This document shows positions 17,069-24,185 of a stretch of DNA of 64,000 nt, piece after piece. Position 1 is the first letter of the stretch. The number at the start of each line of letters is the position of its first letter. The DNA is from Rhodanobacter humi. GTDB lineage: Bacteria; Pseudomonadota; Gammaproteobacteria; Xanthomonadales; Rhodanobacteraceae. The notes under the pieces were generated by a model that worked only from the letters and a program-made list of their open reading frames with translations, was not told the origin of the DNA and searched no databases. A program made the position numbers and the translations under genes. The DNA is taken from positions 3,286,001 through 3,350,000 of the forward strand of contig NZ_JBGBPY010000001.1 of assembly GCF_041107455.1 (NCBI RefSeq), given 5' to 3'.

Positions 17069-17340
17069 TAAGAGCCTGTTCAATGTCTCCGCGTGGCCCG
17101 CGCCGGGAGCTGTTTGCACGCAGACCAAGGAAGAGCGAAGGAGTGGACGTCCGTCCACGACCGAGTGATGACGCAGGTATGTGGGCAAACAGACCCGGCC
17201 CGGTGGGTTGCCCTCGAATGGCCGCCATGCGGCGGCGCGCGGCTTGGCCTGCCAGCCAGGCAGGCGCTGCGCCACGCGCCACCACCTGACGGCCATTCGA
17301 GGGCAACGCGAGCTACGCGGAGACATTGAACAGGCTCTTA
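17069..17340. mobile_element. 272-bp MITE-like element between dgcN and gltS
   Basis: The ends are perfect 26-bp inverted repeats (TAAGAGCCTGTTCAATGTCT and six further bases at 17069-17094, mirrored to 17340). TA at both tips could be the target duplication of an IS630/Tc1-like transposase. A second internal inverted pair (GTTGCCCTCGAATGGCC near 17209 and its complement near 17289) strengthens the folding. No transposase is encoded. It begins 2 bp after the dgcN stop and lies 45 bp upstream of gltS. Confidence 0.75.
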
Positions 17341-17342
17341 GT

Positions 17343-18383
17343 TCACCCCGGGAAGCATGCAAGGAGGTTGTCCGCGATCGCCTCGACGCCCATGGTGACC
17401 GGATCCTGGCAGGGCAATCCGAACAGCGCGCCGACCCGTGCGCAGGCCGCCTGCGCTTCGCCTGCCGGCATCTTCGAGGTGTTCAGCGCGATGCCGACGG
17501 GCCGCACCGCGGGATTGGTCAGGCGGGCGGCGGCAAGGTTCGCTTCCATGCAGGCCACCAGCTCCGGGATCGGGTAGTGCGGCAAGCCGCGCATGTGCTG
17601 CCGCGTCGGCTCGTGGCAGAGCACCAGCGCATCGGGTTGCGAGCCGTGCAGCAGGCCCAGCGACACGCCGGCGTAGGAGGGATGGAACAGCGAGCCCTGG
17701 CCTTCGATCAGGTCCCAGCCGTCGTCGTCGCGCGCGGGCGAGATCGCCTCGGCGGCGCCGGAGATGAAATCCGCGACCACCGAATCCACCGGGATGCCCG
17801 CGCCGGCGATCAGGATGCCGGTCTGCCCGGTGGCGCGGAAATCCGCCGCGCAGCCGCGCGCGCGCAGCGAACGCTCCAGCGCCAGCGTGGTGTACATCTT
17901 GCCGACCGAGCAGTCGGTGCCTACCGTGAGCAGGCGCCGGCCGGCGCGCGGCTTGCCGTTGCCGACCGGGATGCCCGGTCCCGGCGCGCGCGCGTCGAAC
18001 AGCGCGCGGCCGTTGTGACGCGCGGCGGCCACGATGTCGGCGTTGTCGCGCAGCTTGTGGTGCAGGCCGGAGACCACGTTGAGCCCGGCGTCCAGCGCGG
18101 CGACGGCATCGGCGACGATCTCCGGGCCCATCACGCCGCCGGCATTCGCCGCACCGATCACCATGGTGTCGGCGCCGCGGGCCTTGGCCAGGGCGAAGTC
18201 GAGGTCGGGCAGGCCCAGCGTCACCGCGCAATCCGGGCGGCGGTGCTGGCCGAGGCAATGCTCCGACCGCCAGAACGCCAGTCCGCGCGCGGTCTTGATC
18301 GACAAGTCGTCGATCGCGCTGCCCAGGTACAGCAGGTAGGGCGGCCCCCAGCGGACTGCGGTTTCTGCGCCTTGGTTCGACAT
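17343..18383 (-). CDS. dgcN: DUF1611 protein, DgcN-type D-glutamate N-acetyltransferase
   Basis: 346 residues from ATG 18383. The DUF1611 architecture is clear: an N-terminal Rossmann-like part (LYLGSAIDDLSIKTARGLAFW, GADTMVIGAANAGGVMGPE, GLNVVSGLHHKL) and a C-terminal P-loop domain starting at GTDCSVGKMYTTLALE (about residues 155-170), then LIEGQGSLFHPSYAGVSLGL. Members have been described as DgcN, acetylating D-glutamate to N-acetyl-D-glutamate, which the racemase DgcA then inverts for L-glutamate metabolism. A LysR gene is divergent and GltS follows, as expected. The promoter -10 at 18435-18441 rules out the longer upstream start. No dgcA is present in the window. Confidence 0.85.
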   Translation of the reverse strand: MSNQGAETAVRWGPPYLLYLGSAIDDLSIKTARGLAFWRSEHCLGQHRRPDCAVTLGLPDLDFALAKARGADTMVIGAANAGGVMGPEIVADAVAALDAGLNVVSGLHHKLRDNADIVAAARHNGRALFDARAPGPGIPVGNGKPRAGRRLLTVGTDCSVGKMYTTLALERSLRARGCAADFRATGQTGILIAGAGIPVDSVVADFISGAAEAISPARDDDGWDLIEGQGSLFHPSYAGVSLGLLHGSQPDALVLCHEPTRQHMRGLPHYPIPELVACMEANLAAARLTNPAVRPVGIALNTSKMPAGEAQAACARVGALFGLPCQDPVTMGVEAIADNLLACFPG

Positions 18384-18434
18384 GCGGGCCGTGACTCCAT
18401 GAGGTTGCGTACCGCATCGCGCGGCGCGACGAGG

Positions 18435-18499
18435 ATAGTCAGCGGCCACCGCGGGCCGCCAATGAAAAGACGGCAAGTAGGCATAACCGACGGTTGTGG
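18435..18499 (-). promoter_or_regulatory. LysR-type promoter between dgcN and the LysR gene (copy C)
   Basis: ATAGTCA (18435-18441), 17 bp, CCAATGAAAAG (18459-18469), 12 bp, CATAACCGACGGTTGTGG (18482-18499). The position in the dgcN/lysR divergent space is the classic site for a LysR autoregulatory box and identifies the regulator that most likely reads all three copies. Predicted transcript start near 18428 gives a 45-nt leader for dgcN. Confidence 0.85.
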
Positions 18500-18589
18500 A
18501 TGCGCCATGCATTGCGGGCACAAGTTTGCCTGCAAAAACGTTATGTGCTGCACTCGAACGAGTCACGCCGCGAACCGGAAGGGAAGGCC

Positions 18590-19495
18590 ATGCGCCTGCG
18601 CTACATCGAGTTGTTCCATGCCGTGCTGAGCACCGGCAGCCTGACCGGGGCGGCCAGCCTGCTGAACATCTCGCAGCCGGCCGCGAGCAAGGCCTTGCAG
18701 CAGGCCGAGAACCACCTGGGCTTCGCGCTGTTCAGCCGCGTGCGCGGCCGCTTGCAACCGACCCAGCAGGCACTGCTGATGCGCCACCACATCGACCGCA
18801 TCATGCGGGAGATGTACGACCTGCAGCGCCTCTCGGCGAACATCACCCGGCCCGAGAGCCACCCGCTGCGGGTGACCTGCACGCCCACGCTGGCGCAGGT
18901 GGTGGTGCCAGACGCGATCGCCCGGCTGGGCAAGGTCTACCCCGGCACCATCGTCGAGCTGTACACCCAGCACTCGGCGGTGATGTGCGAGTCGCTGATG
19001 CTGCGCGAAACCGACATCGGGCTCACGCTGCAGGACCTGAGCCACCACGGCCTGCTCCAGCAGGCGCTGTGCCACGGCAACATCATGGTGGTCGCGCCGC
19101 CGGGCTGGTGGTCGGCGCGCGAACTCGCGCGGCCGCTGCCGATCGGTGAGCTGGCCGGCCAGCCGATGATCGGCATCACGGTGCAGGATGCGCTGGGCAA
19201 CATGCTGCAAGGTCACCTGGCCAAGATCGATCCCGCGCCGCGCACGAACGTCTGGGTGCAGACCTACCAGCTGGCCTGCGCGCTGGTCGCGCGCGGCGGC
19301 GGACTGGCGCTGGTGGACCCCTTCACCGCGCGCTGCAGCAAGGAACCGCTGCAGATGCGCCCGCTGAAACTGCAGCTCGACGTCACCCTGCGTGCCGCCT
19401 TCCGCTCGGACAACCCGTTGAACACGGTGCAGCGGCGTTTCCTCGACTACGTGCGCGAATTCGCGCAGGGCCTGCTGGCGGTCGGGGCGGCATAG
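18590..19495 (+). CDS. dgcR: LysR-family regulator, DgcR-like
   Basis: 301 residues from ATG 18590 (GGAAGGGAAGG upstream). The N-terminal winged helix is typical: YIELFHAVLSTGSLTGAASLLNISQPAASKALQQAE, residues about 4-40. The effector domain begins near residue 90 (LRVTCTPTLAQVVVPDAI) and has the two-lobe periplasmic-binding-like fold of LysR proteins. It is divergent from dgcN across 206 bp that contain a LysR box, so I infer that it controls dgcN and, through identical boxes, ggt, the TonB receptor and probably the M61 gene; D-glutamate or a derivative is the expected co-inducer. The symbol is by position and family, not by direct recognition. Confidence 0.8.
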   Translation: MRLRYIELFHAVLSTGSLTGAASLLNISQPAASKALQQAENHLGFALFSRVRGRLQPTQQALLMRHHIDRIMREMYDLQRLSANITRPESHPLRVTCTPTLAQVVVPDAIARLGKVYPGTIVELYTQHSAVMCESLMLRETDIGLTLQDLSHHGLLQQALCHGNIMVVAPPGWWSARELARPLPIGELAGQPMIGITVQDALGNMLQGHLAKIDPAPRTNVWVQTYQLACALVARGGGLALVDPFTARCSKEPLQMRPLKLQLDVTLRAAFRSDNPLNTVQRRFLDYVREFAQGLLAVGAA

Positions 19496-19611
19496 TCGTC
19501 GGTTCCAACCTCTCGCTGGCCGCGGCGAACCTTCGGACAGGCCCTCAAGCGCCGCCACGGCTTCGCCGATACAGCGACCAGGGCCATGCCGGCCGGGAGG
19601 GGAGACGCAAC

Positions 19612-20022
19612 GTGGACATCGAGCGATTCAGGAAGGAACACGTGGATCTGATGGCGGCAGTGACATCCCTGCGCGAGCTGGTGCAGCACGGGATCAGCGA
19701 ACAGGCCGTAGCCATCCACCGGCAGCTGTCGGCGATGAGTTCCGCGATCAAGCTGCATCTCGCCGCGGAGGACCGGATGCTCTATCCGGCCTTGGCCAGG
19801 GCGGCCGATCCGGTCGTCGCGCGAACCGGCCGGCAGTTCCAGGAAGAGATGGGCGGGTTGGCCGCCGCCTACATGGCGTTCGCCGCGCGCTGGAGCCTGG
19901 CCGCCAGGATCGCCGCGGACCCGCAGGAATTCCGCGACGACGCCAACAGCGTGTTCAAGGCGCTGCACCTGCGCGTGCAGCGCGAGAACCGCGAGCTGTA
20001 CCCGCTGGCGGAGCGCCTGTAG
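19612..20022 (+). CDS. Hemerythrin-like (HHE) domain protein
   Basis: 136-residue four-helix protein. Candidate metal ligands lie in RKEHVDLM, KLHLAAEDRMLYP and ALHLRVQRENRELYPL, the H...HxxxE...H...E arrangement of HHE cation-binding proteins that bind a diiron centre and handle oxygen, NO or iron stress. The start is GTG 19612 with GGGAGGGGAG 8 nt upstream; no ATG gives a better frame. It stands alone after the LysR gene (116-bp gap) with a convergent hydrolase on the other side. Not obviously connected to the glutamate genes. Confidence 0.85.
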   Translation: MDIERFRKEHVDLMAAVTSLRELVQHGISEQAVAIHRQLSAMSSAIKLHLAAEDRMLYPALARAADPVVARTGRQFQEEMGGLAAAYMAFAARWSLAARIAADPQEFRDDANSVFKALHLRVQRENRELYPLAERL

Positions 20023-20094
20023 GCCCGCGCGTGCGAGGTGTGCAAGCCTGCGATCCCGCCGCAAGCTTGCACCACCCTCAACCACCGACAGCGA

Positions 20095-21138
20095 TCATTT
20101 CGACGCGGACGATCCTTGCCGTTCTTCCCTGGCGATTGCCACGACTTGATTCACCGCATCGATCACGACCTGTGGATGGTCGTACTGGATGTAGTGTCCG
20201 GAGTTCGGCACGATCTCGTTCACGCCGCGTGTGGACATCGCGGCCACTTCCAGGTGCAGGGACTCCCACGACAGTGTGCGCTGGTTGCGGATCTCCTGAG
20301 TCTCGTCCTTCGCCTTCGGATAGGGCGAGTGGGTCAGCACGATGATTGGCATGTTGCCGTAGTGCTTGCGCGTGGCCCGCGTCTGGTCGGCGCTCGCGTA
20401 GGCCACGGACTCGCGTTCGGAGGCGATCGTGGCCTGCCAGCGCACGGTCGCGGCGTAGCGCGCCTGCGCTGCGTTGATGGCCGGGCTGAAGCGAGGATCG
20501 GGATCGCCGACGCATTTCTTGTAGGCCGGGGTGCCCGGAACGAGGCCGCGTTTCGCCTCGTCCACGCAGCGGCCGTATTCCTTCAGGAAGGCATCCCACT
20601 TGGCCTGCTGCCCCGGTGCGCCTATGGCCCATCCGCGTACCCATTGGTCTTCGTGCGAGCCTTCGACAGAGACCAGGCCGACCACCTCGTTAGGGTGGCG
20701 GTCGGCATACACGCGGATGTACATGCCCGCGGCGGAGTGGCCGACCAATACGTAGGGTGGTGCGATGCGGGCGGCCTTCAACAGCGTGTGCAGGTCGTCG
20801 GCAATGTTGTTCGCCGTACTCGGGCGATCCGGGCCGTCGCTGAAGCCCAGTCCAGCGCGGTCGTAGGAGCAGACACGCGTCTTGTTGGCGATGGTCGGTT
20901 GCACTAGTGCCCATGAAATTGTGGAGTCGCCCATGCCGGCATCCAAGATCACGGTCGGCGAACCGGAGCCAAGACAGTAGATGTTCATGCGACGCCCATG
21001 CCCCACGTCCACCAACTGCTGTGGTTTCGTGTAGACGGGATCGGTGACCAACGGCTTGGTCGCTTCCTGACTGGCGCATGGTTGCGCGAAGAGAACACCC
21101 ACGATGAGGCTTGCCATCACGGCGCTGCGTGCACTCAT
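20095..21138 (-). CDS. Exported alpha/beta hydrolase
   Basis: 347 residues from ATG 21138, which has a strong AGGGGAAGG site; a longer frame to 21207 lacks one. Signal peptide: ARSAVMASLIVGVLFAQPCASQ. The alpha/beta-hydrolase core shows TVILDAGMGDSTISW (oxyanion region), the nucleophile elbow VGHSAAGM near residue 130 and the catalytic His in VPNSGHYIQYDHP near the C-terminus. Substrate unknown; proline-iminopeptidase-like or esterase activity is possible. The gene is convergent with the hemerythrin gene. Confidence 0.85.
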   Translation of the reverse strand: MSARSAVMASLIVGVLFAQPCASQEATKPLVTDPVYTKPQQLVDVGHGRRMNIYCLGSGSPTVILDAGMGDSTISWALVQPTIANKTRVCSYDRAGLGFSDGPDRPSTANNIADDLHTLLKAARIAPPYVLVGHSAAGMYIRVYADRHPNEVVGLVSVEGSHEDQWVRGWAIGAPGQQAKWDAFLKEYGRCVDEAKRGLVPGTPAYKKCVGDPDPRFSPAINAAQARYAATVRWQATIASERESVAYASADQTRATRKHYGNMPIIVLTHSPYPKAKDETQEIRNQRTLSWESLHLEVAAMSTRGVNEIVPNSGHYIQYDHPQVVIDAVNQVVAIAREERQGSSASK

Positions 21139-21377
21139 ACCTTCCCCTGTTCGAGCGATTGGAACGAGCAATCCGGTGGATCGCTTGAAGTCTGCTCTGT
21201 TTAGCACAGTCCATCAGGCACCGGTGATATTCGATCCGGGCATGGATGCTTGGCAGAGCAGGGATGGGAGTCGTGTCGAGCTCGCGCCAATTGCCGTCGC
21301 CATTGCCGCGTGCGCAAACCTCGTCGCTGATGCACGGGAAGGACCGAAGGCTCAAGGATGTGGCGCAGTCTGGATGT

Positions 21378-21737
21378 TCATTCCGGCTGATGGCACACGA
21401 ATTCGATCAGGCGTCCGTCCGGGTCGCGCAGGTAGCCCGCGTAGTAGTTCGGGTGGATGTGCGGGGCGAGTGCGGGGGCGCGATCGAGCCGATGCCCCGC
21501 GGCCTCTGCCGTAGCGTAGATCCGGTCGACCAGTGCCCGGCTGGCGACGCCGAACGCGAAGTGGACGTGAGCCGACGGCTCGCCGACCACGATGAAGAAA
21601 TCCAGGTCGCGGTCGTTGCCAAAACCCTTGGCGGCGCCATCGACCTTCCGTTCGTAGCCGAGCGGGGCGAGCACGTCGCCGTAGAAGCGCAGGTTGGTGT
21701 CGAGGTCGCGGGTTTGCAGTTCGAGGTGGTCGATCAT
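21378..21737 (-). CDS. VOC/glyoxalase family protein
   Basis: 119-residue single-module vicinal-oxygen-chelate protein. MIDHLELQTRDLDTNLRFYGDVLAPLGYE opens the beta-alpha-beta-beta-beta unit and the end carries NYYAGYLRDPDGRLIEFVCH with the usual Glu ligand. His in IDHLEL and AHVHFAF could bind metal. Many such proteins are annotated as glyoxalase-like but their substrates are unknown. ATG 21737 is divergent from the Lrp gene across 127 bp, so the Lrp protein may control it. Confidence 0.88.
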   Translation of the reverse strand: MIDHLELQTRDLDTNLRFYGDVLAPLGYERKVDGAAKGFGNDRDLDFFIVVGEPSAHVHFAFGVASRALVDRIYATAEAAGHRLDRAPALAPHIHPNYYAGYLRDPDGRLIEFVCHQPE

Positions 21738-21864
21738 GTCGGTGCCTGCCAGTGGTGGGGCCGTTTCCGGGGTGCAGGCATGATCGTGGTTCGTGCTGCG
21801 GTTCGGCCGCACAATTCGGCCGTTCGCGGTTGCCGCGCCGCGACGGGTGCCGCTAAGGTGCGGC

Positions 21865-22335
21865 ATGGCTGAAGAACCCCTGCTCGACGATTTCGATCGC
21901 GCGATCTTGCGGCGCGTGCAACGCGACGCCCGCGCCACCGGCGAGGACATCGGCGCCGCCATCGGCCTCTCCGCAGCGGCCGTGCAGCGGCGGCTCAAAC
22001 GCCTGCGCCAGCTTGGCGTGATTACCGCGGAGGTCGCGGTCGTCGACCCGGCGGCGGTGGGTCAGGCGATGGGTTTCATCGTCGGCGTGGAGATGGAGCG
22101 CGAGCGCGCGGATGTACTCGACGCGTTCCGTCGCCAGGCGCGCACCGACCCCAACGTGCAGCAGTGCTACTACGTCACCGGCGGGACCGACTTCGTGCTG
22201 GTCGTGGTGGCGCACGACATGGCCGACTTTGAGGCGTTCACCCGGCGCCTGCTGCTCGAAAACGAGAACATCCGCCGCTACACCACGAACGTGGTGATGG
22301 CGCGCGACAAGGTGGGTCTGGTGGTGCCGGTGTAG
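21865..22335 (+). CDS. Lrp/AsnC family transcriptional regulator
   Basis: 156 residues. An N-terminal helix-turn-helix (LDDFDRAILRRVQRDARATGEDIGAAIGLSA, with AVQRRLKRLRQLGVI as recognition part) precedes the RAM/ligand domain (PNVQQCYYVTGGTDFVLVVVAHDM), the normal length for the family. ATG 21865 follows AAGGTGCGGC. It is divergent from the VOC gene and followed by 413 bp that hold a relic of kynureninase. In pseudomonads an Lrp-type protein (KynR) controls kynurenine genes, so a past or present role in that pathway is plausible. Confidence 0.92.
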   Translation: MAEEPLLDDFDRAILRRVQRDARATGEDIGAAIGLSAAAVQRRLKRLRQLGVITAEVAVVDPAAVGQAMGFIVGVEMERERADVLDAFRRQARTDPNVQQCYYVTGGTDFVLVVVAHDMADFEAFTRRLLLENENIRRYTTNVVMARDKVGLVVPV

Positions 22336-22393
22336 CGGCTCAGCCGCGGGCCCACGCCGGCACCACCCCGGCACCACCCCGGCGAACGTCGGG

Positions 22394-22504
22394 CCATCGG
22401 CAAGGTGGCTGTACGGGGGGGACGGGCGAGATGCGGCTCACGTCGGGCCCGCGCCAGTCGCCGGACGCGCCGTACCCAGCCAGGGGCTGGAGCAGTGCGC
22501 GGCC
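22394..22504 (-). pseudogene. Relic of a kynureninase C-terminal region
   Basis: Reading the minus strand, GRALLQPLAGYGASGDWRGP followed by DVSRISPVPP matches the C-terminus of the intact kynureninase at 25841-27115 (GRALFDYLMEHGVIGDWREP, DVIRISPAP) along about 37 codons, and the nucleotide identity is visible too (GGGCGAGATGCGG, CACGTCGGG, CGCGCCAGTCGCCG). Nothing recognisable precedes or follows it, so it is a decayed fragment. It lies in the otherwise gene-free stretch 22336-22748 between the Lrp gene and the oxidase operon. Confidence 0.7.
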
Positions 22505-22609
22505 GTCCTTCATCCATGTCGGCCATTGCGCGCCACGCGATCGTGGCGATCGGCGCATGCGCGCAGCCAGGATATTGCGTGGGAACGTGGTCGATGCGGA
22601 TTTTTGCGA

Positions 22610-22650
22610 TTGACCTGCATCAAGGCAAAGCGTGCCTGCGCGCCTAGACT
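22610..22650 (+). promoter_or_regulatory. Class II Fnr/Anr promoter of the cbb3-type oxidase operon
   Basis: TTGACCTGCATCAA (22610-22623) differs in one base from the Fnr/Anr consensus TTGAT-N4-ATCAA. A -10 hexamer TAGACT lies at 22645-22650, so the predicted start at about 22657-22658 places the Fnr box centre at -41.5, the geometry of Fnr-activated promoters. The ccoN start codon is 91 bp further on. Low-oxygen induction of the oxidase is therefore predicted. Confidence 0.75.
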
Positions 22651-22748
22651 CCGGGGATTCCAGCCATGCGGATCGCATGGCGGCGACCTCGACACGCGCC
22701 TAGGTTTCCCGCGACGTGTGCCGGATCCTGACCGGGAGAAGGCGAATC

Positions 22749-24185
22749 ATGGCAGTGGCCGTGCAGGATACGGGCGCCGGAGGCGACGGCGCCACGCATG
22801 GGCGAACCAGCGCGGAAGACGATGGTGCGCTCGCCGCGATCTTCAAGGCGTACACCGTCAGCGCCACGTTCTGGTTGCTGTTCGGCACCGCGGTGGGCCT
22901 GCTGCTGGCGTTCAAGTTCGGCGCGCCGGATTTCTGGGCGGGGAAATACCTGACGTTCGGCCGGCTGCGCCCGATCCACACCAATGACGTGTTCTACGGC
23001 TTCGCCAGCATCGGCCTGGTGGGCACGGCGTTCTACGTCACCGCGCGCAGCTGCGGCACGGGGCTGTACAGCACGAGGCTCGCGTGGCTCAGCCTGTGGC
23101 TGTTCAACATCGCCGCGGTGGCCGGCACCATCGCGCTCGACCTCGGCTGGAACTGGGGCGACCTCGAATACCGCGAATGGCCATGGCCGATCCGGCTGGT
23201 GTTCTTCATCGCGTTGCTGGTCACCGTGTGGAACCTGCTGGCGACGATCGCGCGGCGTGCCTCGCACGACATCTACCTGTCCAACTGGTACATCATCGGC
23301 GGCTTTTTGTGGACGCTCGTGATCTGCCTGGTGGCGATCCTGCCGTGGTACCAGCAGGGCCTGGGCCAGGTGGCCATCTCCGGCTACTTCATGCACAACG
23401 CGGTGGGCATGTGGTTCACGCCGCTGGCGCTGGGGCTGTTCTATTACGCGATACCCAAGGTGCTGAACCGGCCGATCTATTCCTACGCGCTGGGCGTGCT
23501 GGCGTTCTGGACCAACCTGGTGTTCTACCCGATGCTGGGCGGGCACCATTTCCTGTTCAGTCCGTTGCCGTGGTGGCTGCAGACCACCGCGATCCTCTGC
23601 AGCGTGGGCATGCTGGTGCCGGTGCTGGGCGGCAGCGCGAACTTCCTGCTGACCATGCGCGGGCGCTACCACGGGCGCATCGAGTCGTACCCGCTGGCGT
23701 TCCTGTTCATCGCCGTGCTGTGCTACCTGGTCGGTTCGACCCAGGGCACGGTCGAGGCGCTGCGCTCGCTGCAAGCGGTGTGGCACTTCACCAGTTTCAC
23801 CGTGGGCCACTCGCACCTGACGATGTACGGCTTCGTCAGCTTTGCGGTGTGGGGCGGCATCTACGCGCTGCTGCCGCTGGCCACCGGCAAGAACCCTGGG
23901 CGACTGGGCGTGGCGATGCACTTCTGGCTGGCGCTGGTGGGCATGTCGATCTACGTGATCGCGCTGTCGATCGGCGGCACCCTGCAGGGGCTGGACTGGG
24001 TGCATGGCGTGCCGTTCATCCAGTCGGTGGTCGACATGGCGCCGTACTACCTGTGGCGCGGCGTGGGCGGCATCCTGATGTTCCTGTCGCATCTCGTGTT
24101 CGCATGGAACGTGTGGCGCATGACCGCGGGCAAGCCCGGCAACGCGCCCTCGCCGATCATGGAGCCCGAAGGAGCGGCGGCATGA
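22749..24185 (+). CDS. ccoN: cbb3-type cytochrome c oxidase subunit I (divergent CcoN)
   Basis: Catalytic haem-copper subunit in the inner membrane, 478 residues, about twelve helices. Recognisable ligand regions are FGRLRPIHTNDVFYG (low-spin haem side), YFMHNAVGMWFTP (first CuB His), RPIYSYALGVLAFW (Tyr that in cbb3 oxidases cross-links in helix VII), LGGHHFLF (CuB His pair) and FTVGHSHLTMYGFVSF (haem ligands). ATG 22749 follows GGGAGAAGG; an upstream in-frame ATG at 22716 lacks this. The stop overlaps the next gene (ATGA). Compared with standard CcoN the helix-VI/VII text is divergent and CcoP is missing from the operon. Likely expressed at low oxygen through the Fnr box upstream. Confidence 0.9.
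   Translation: MAVAVQDTGAGGDGATHGRTSAEDDGALAAIFKAYTVSATFWLLFGTAVGLLLAFKFGAPDFWAGKYLTFGRLRPIHTNDVFYGFASIGLVGTAFYVTARSCGTGLYSTRLAWLSLWLFNIAAVAGTIALDLGWNWGDLEYREWPWPIRLVFFIALLVTVWNLLATIARRASHDIYLSNWYIIGGFLWTLVICLVAILPWYQQGLGQVAISGYFMHNAVGMWFTPLALGLFYYAIPKVLNRPIYSYALGVLAFWTNLVFYPMLGGHHFLFSPLPWWLQTTAILCSVGMLVPVLGGSANFLLTMRGRYHGRIESYPLAFLFIAVLCYLVGSTQGTVEALRSLQAVWHFTSFTVGHSHLTMYGFVSFAVWGGIYALLPLATGKNPGRLGVAMHFWLALVGMSIYVIALSIGGTLQGLDWVHGVPFIQSVVDMAPYYLWRGVGGILMFLSHLVFAWNVWRMTAGKPGNAPSPIMEPEGAAA

Noticed and set aside
17069-17340. Small genes inside the MITE-like element
   Set aside because: Open frames exist on both strands but are Arg/Ala-rich, lack ribosome sites and arise from the inverted repeats.
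18384-18566. Longer N-terminus for the DUF1611 protein
   Set aside because: It would cover the promoter and LysR box in the dgcN/lysR space; family resemblance starts just after ATG 18383.
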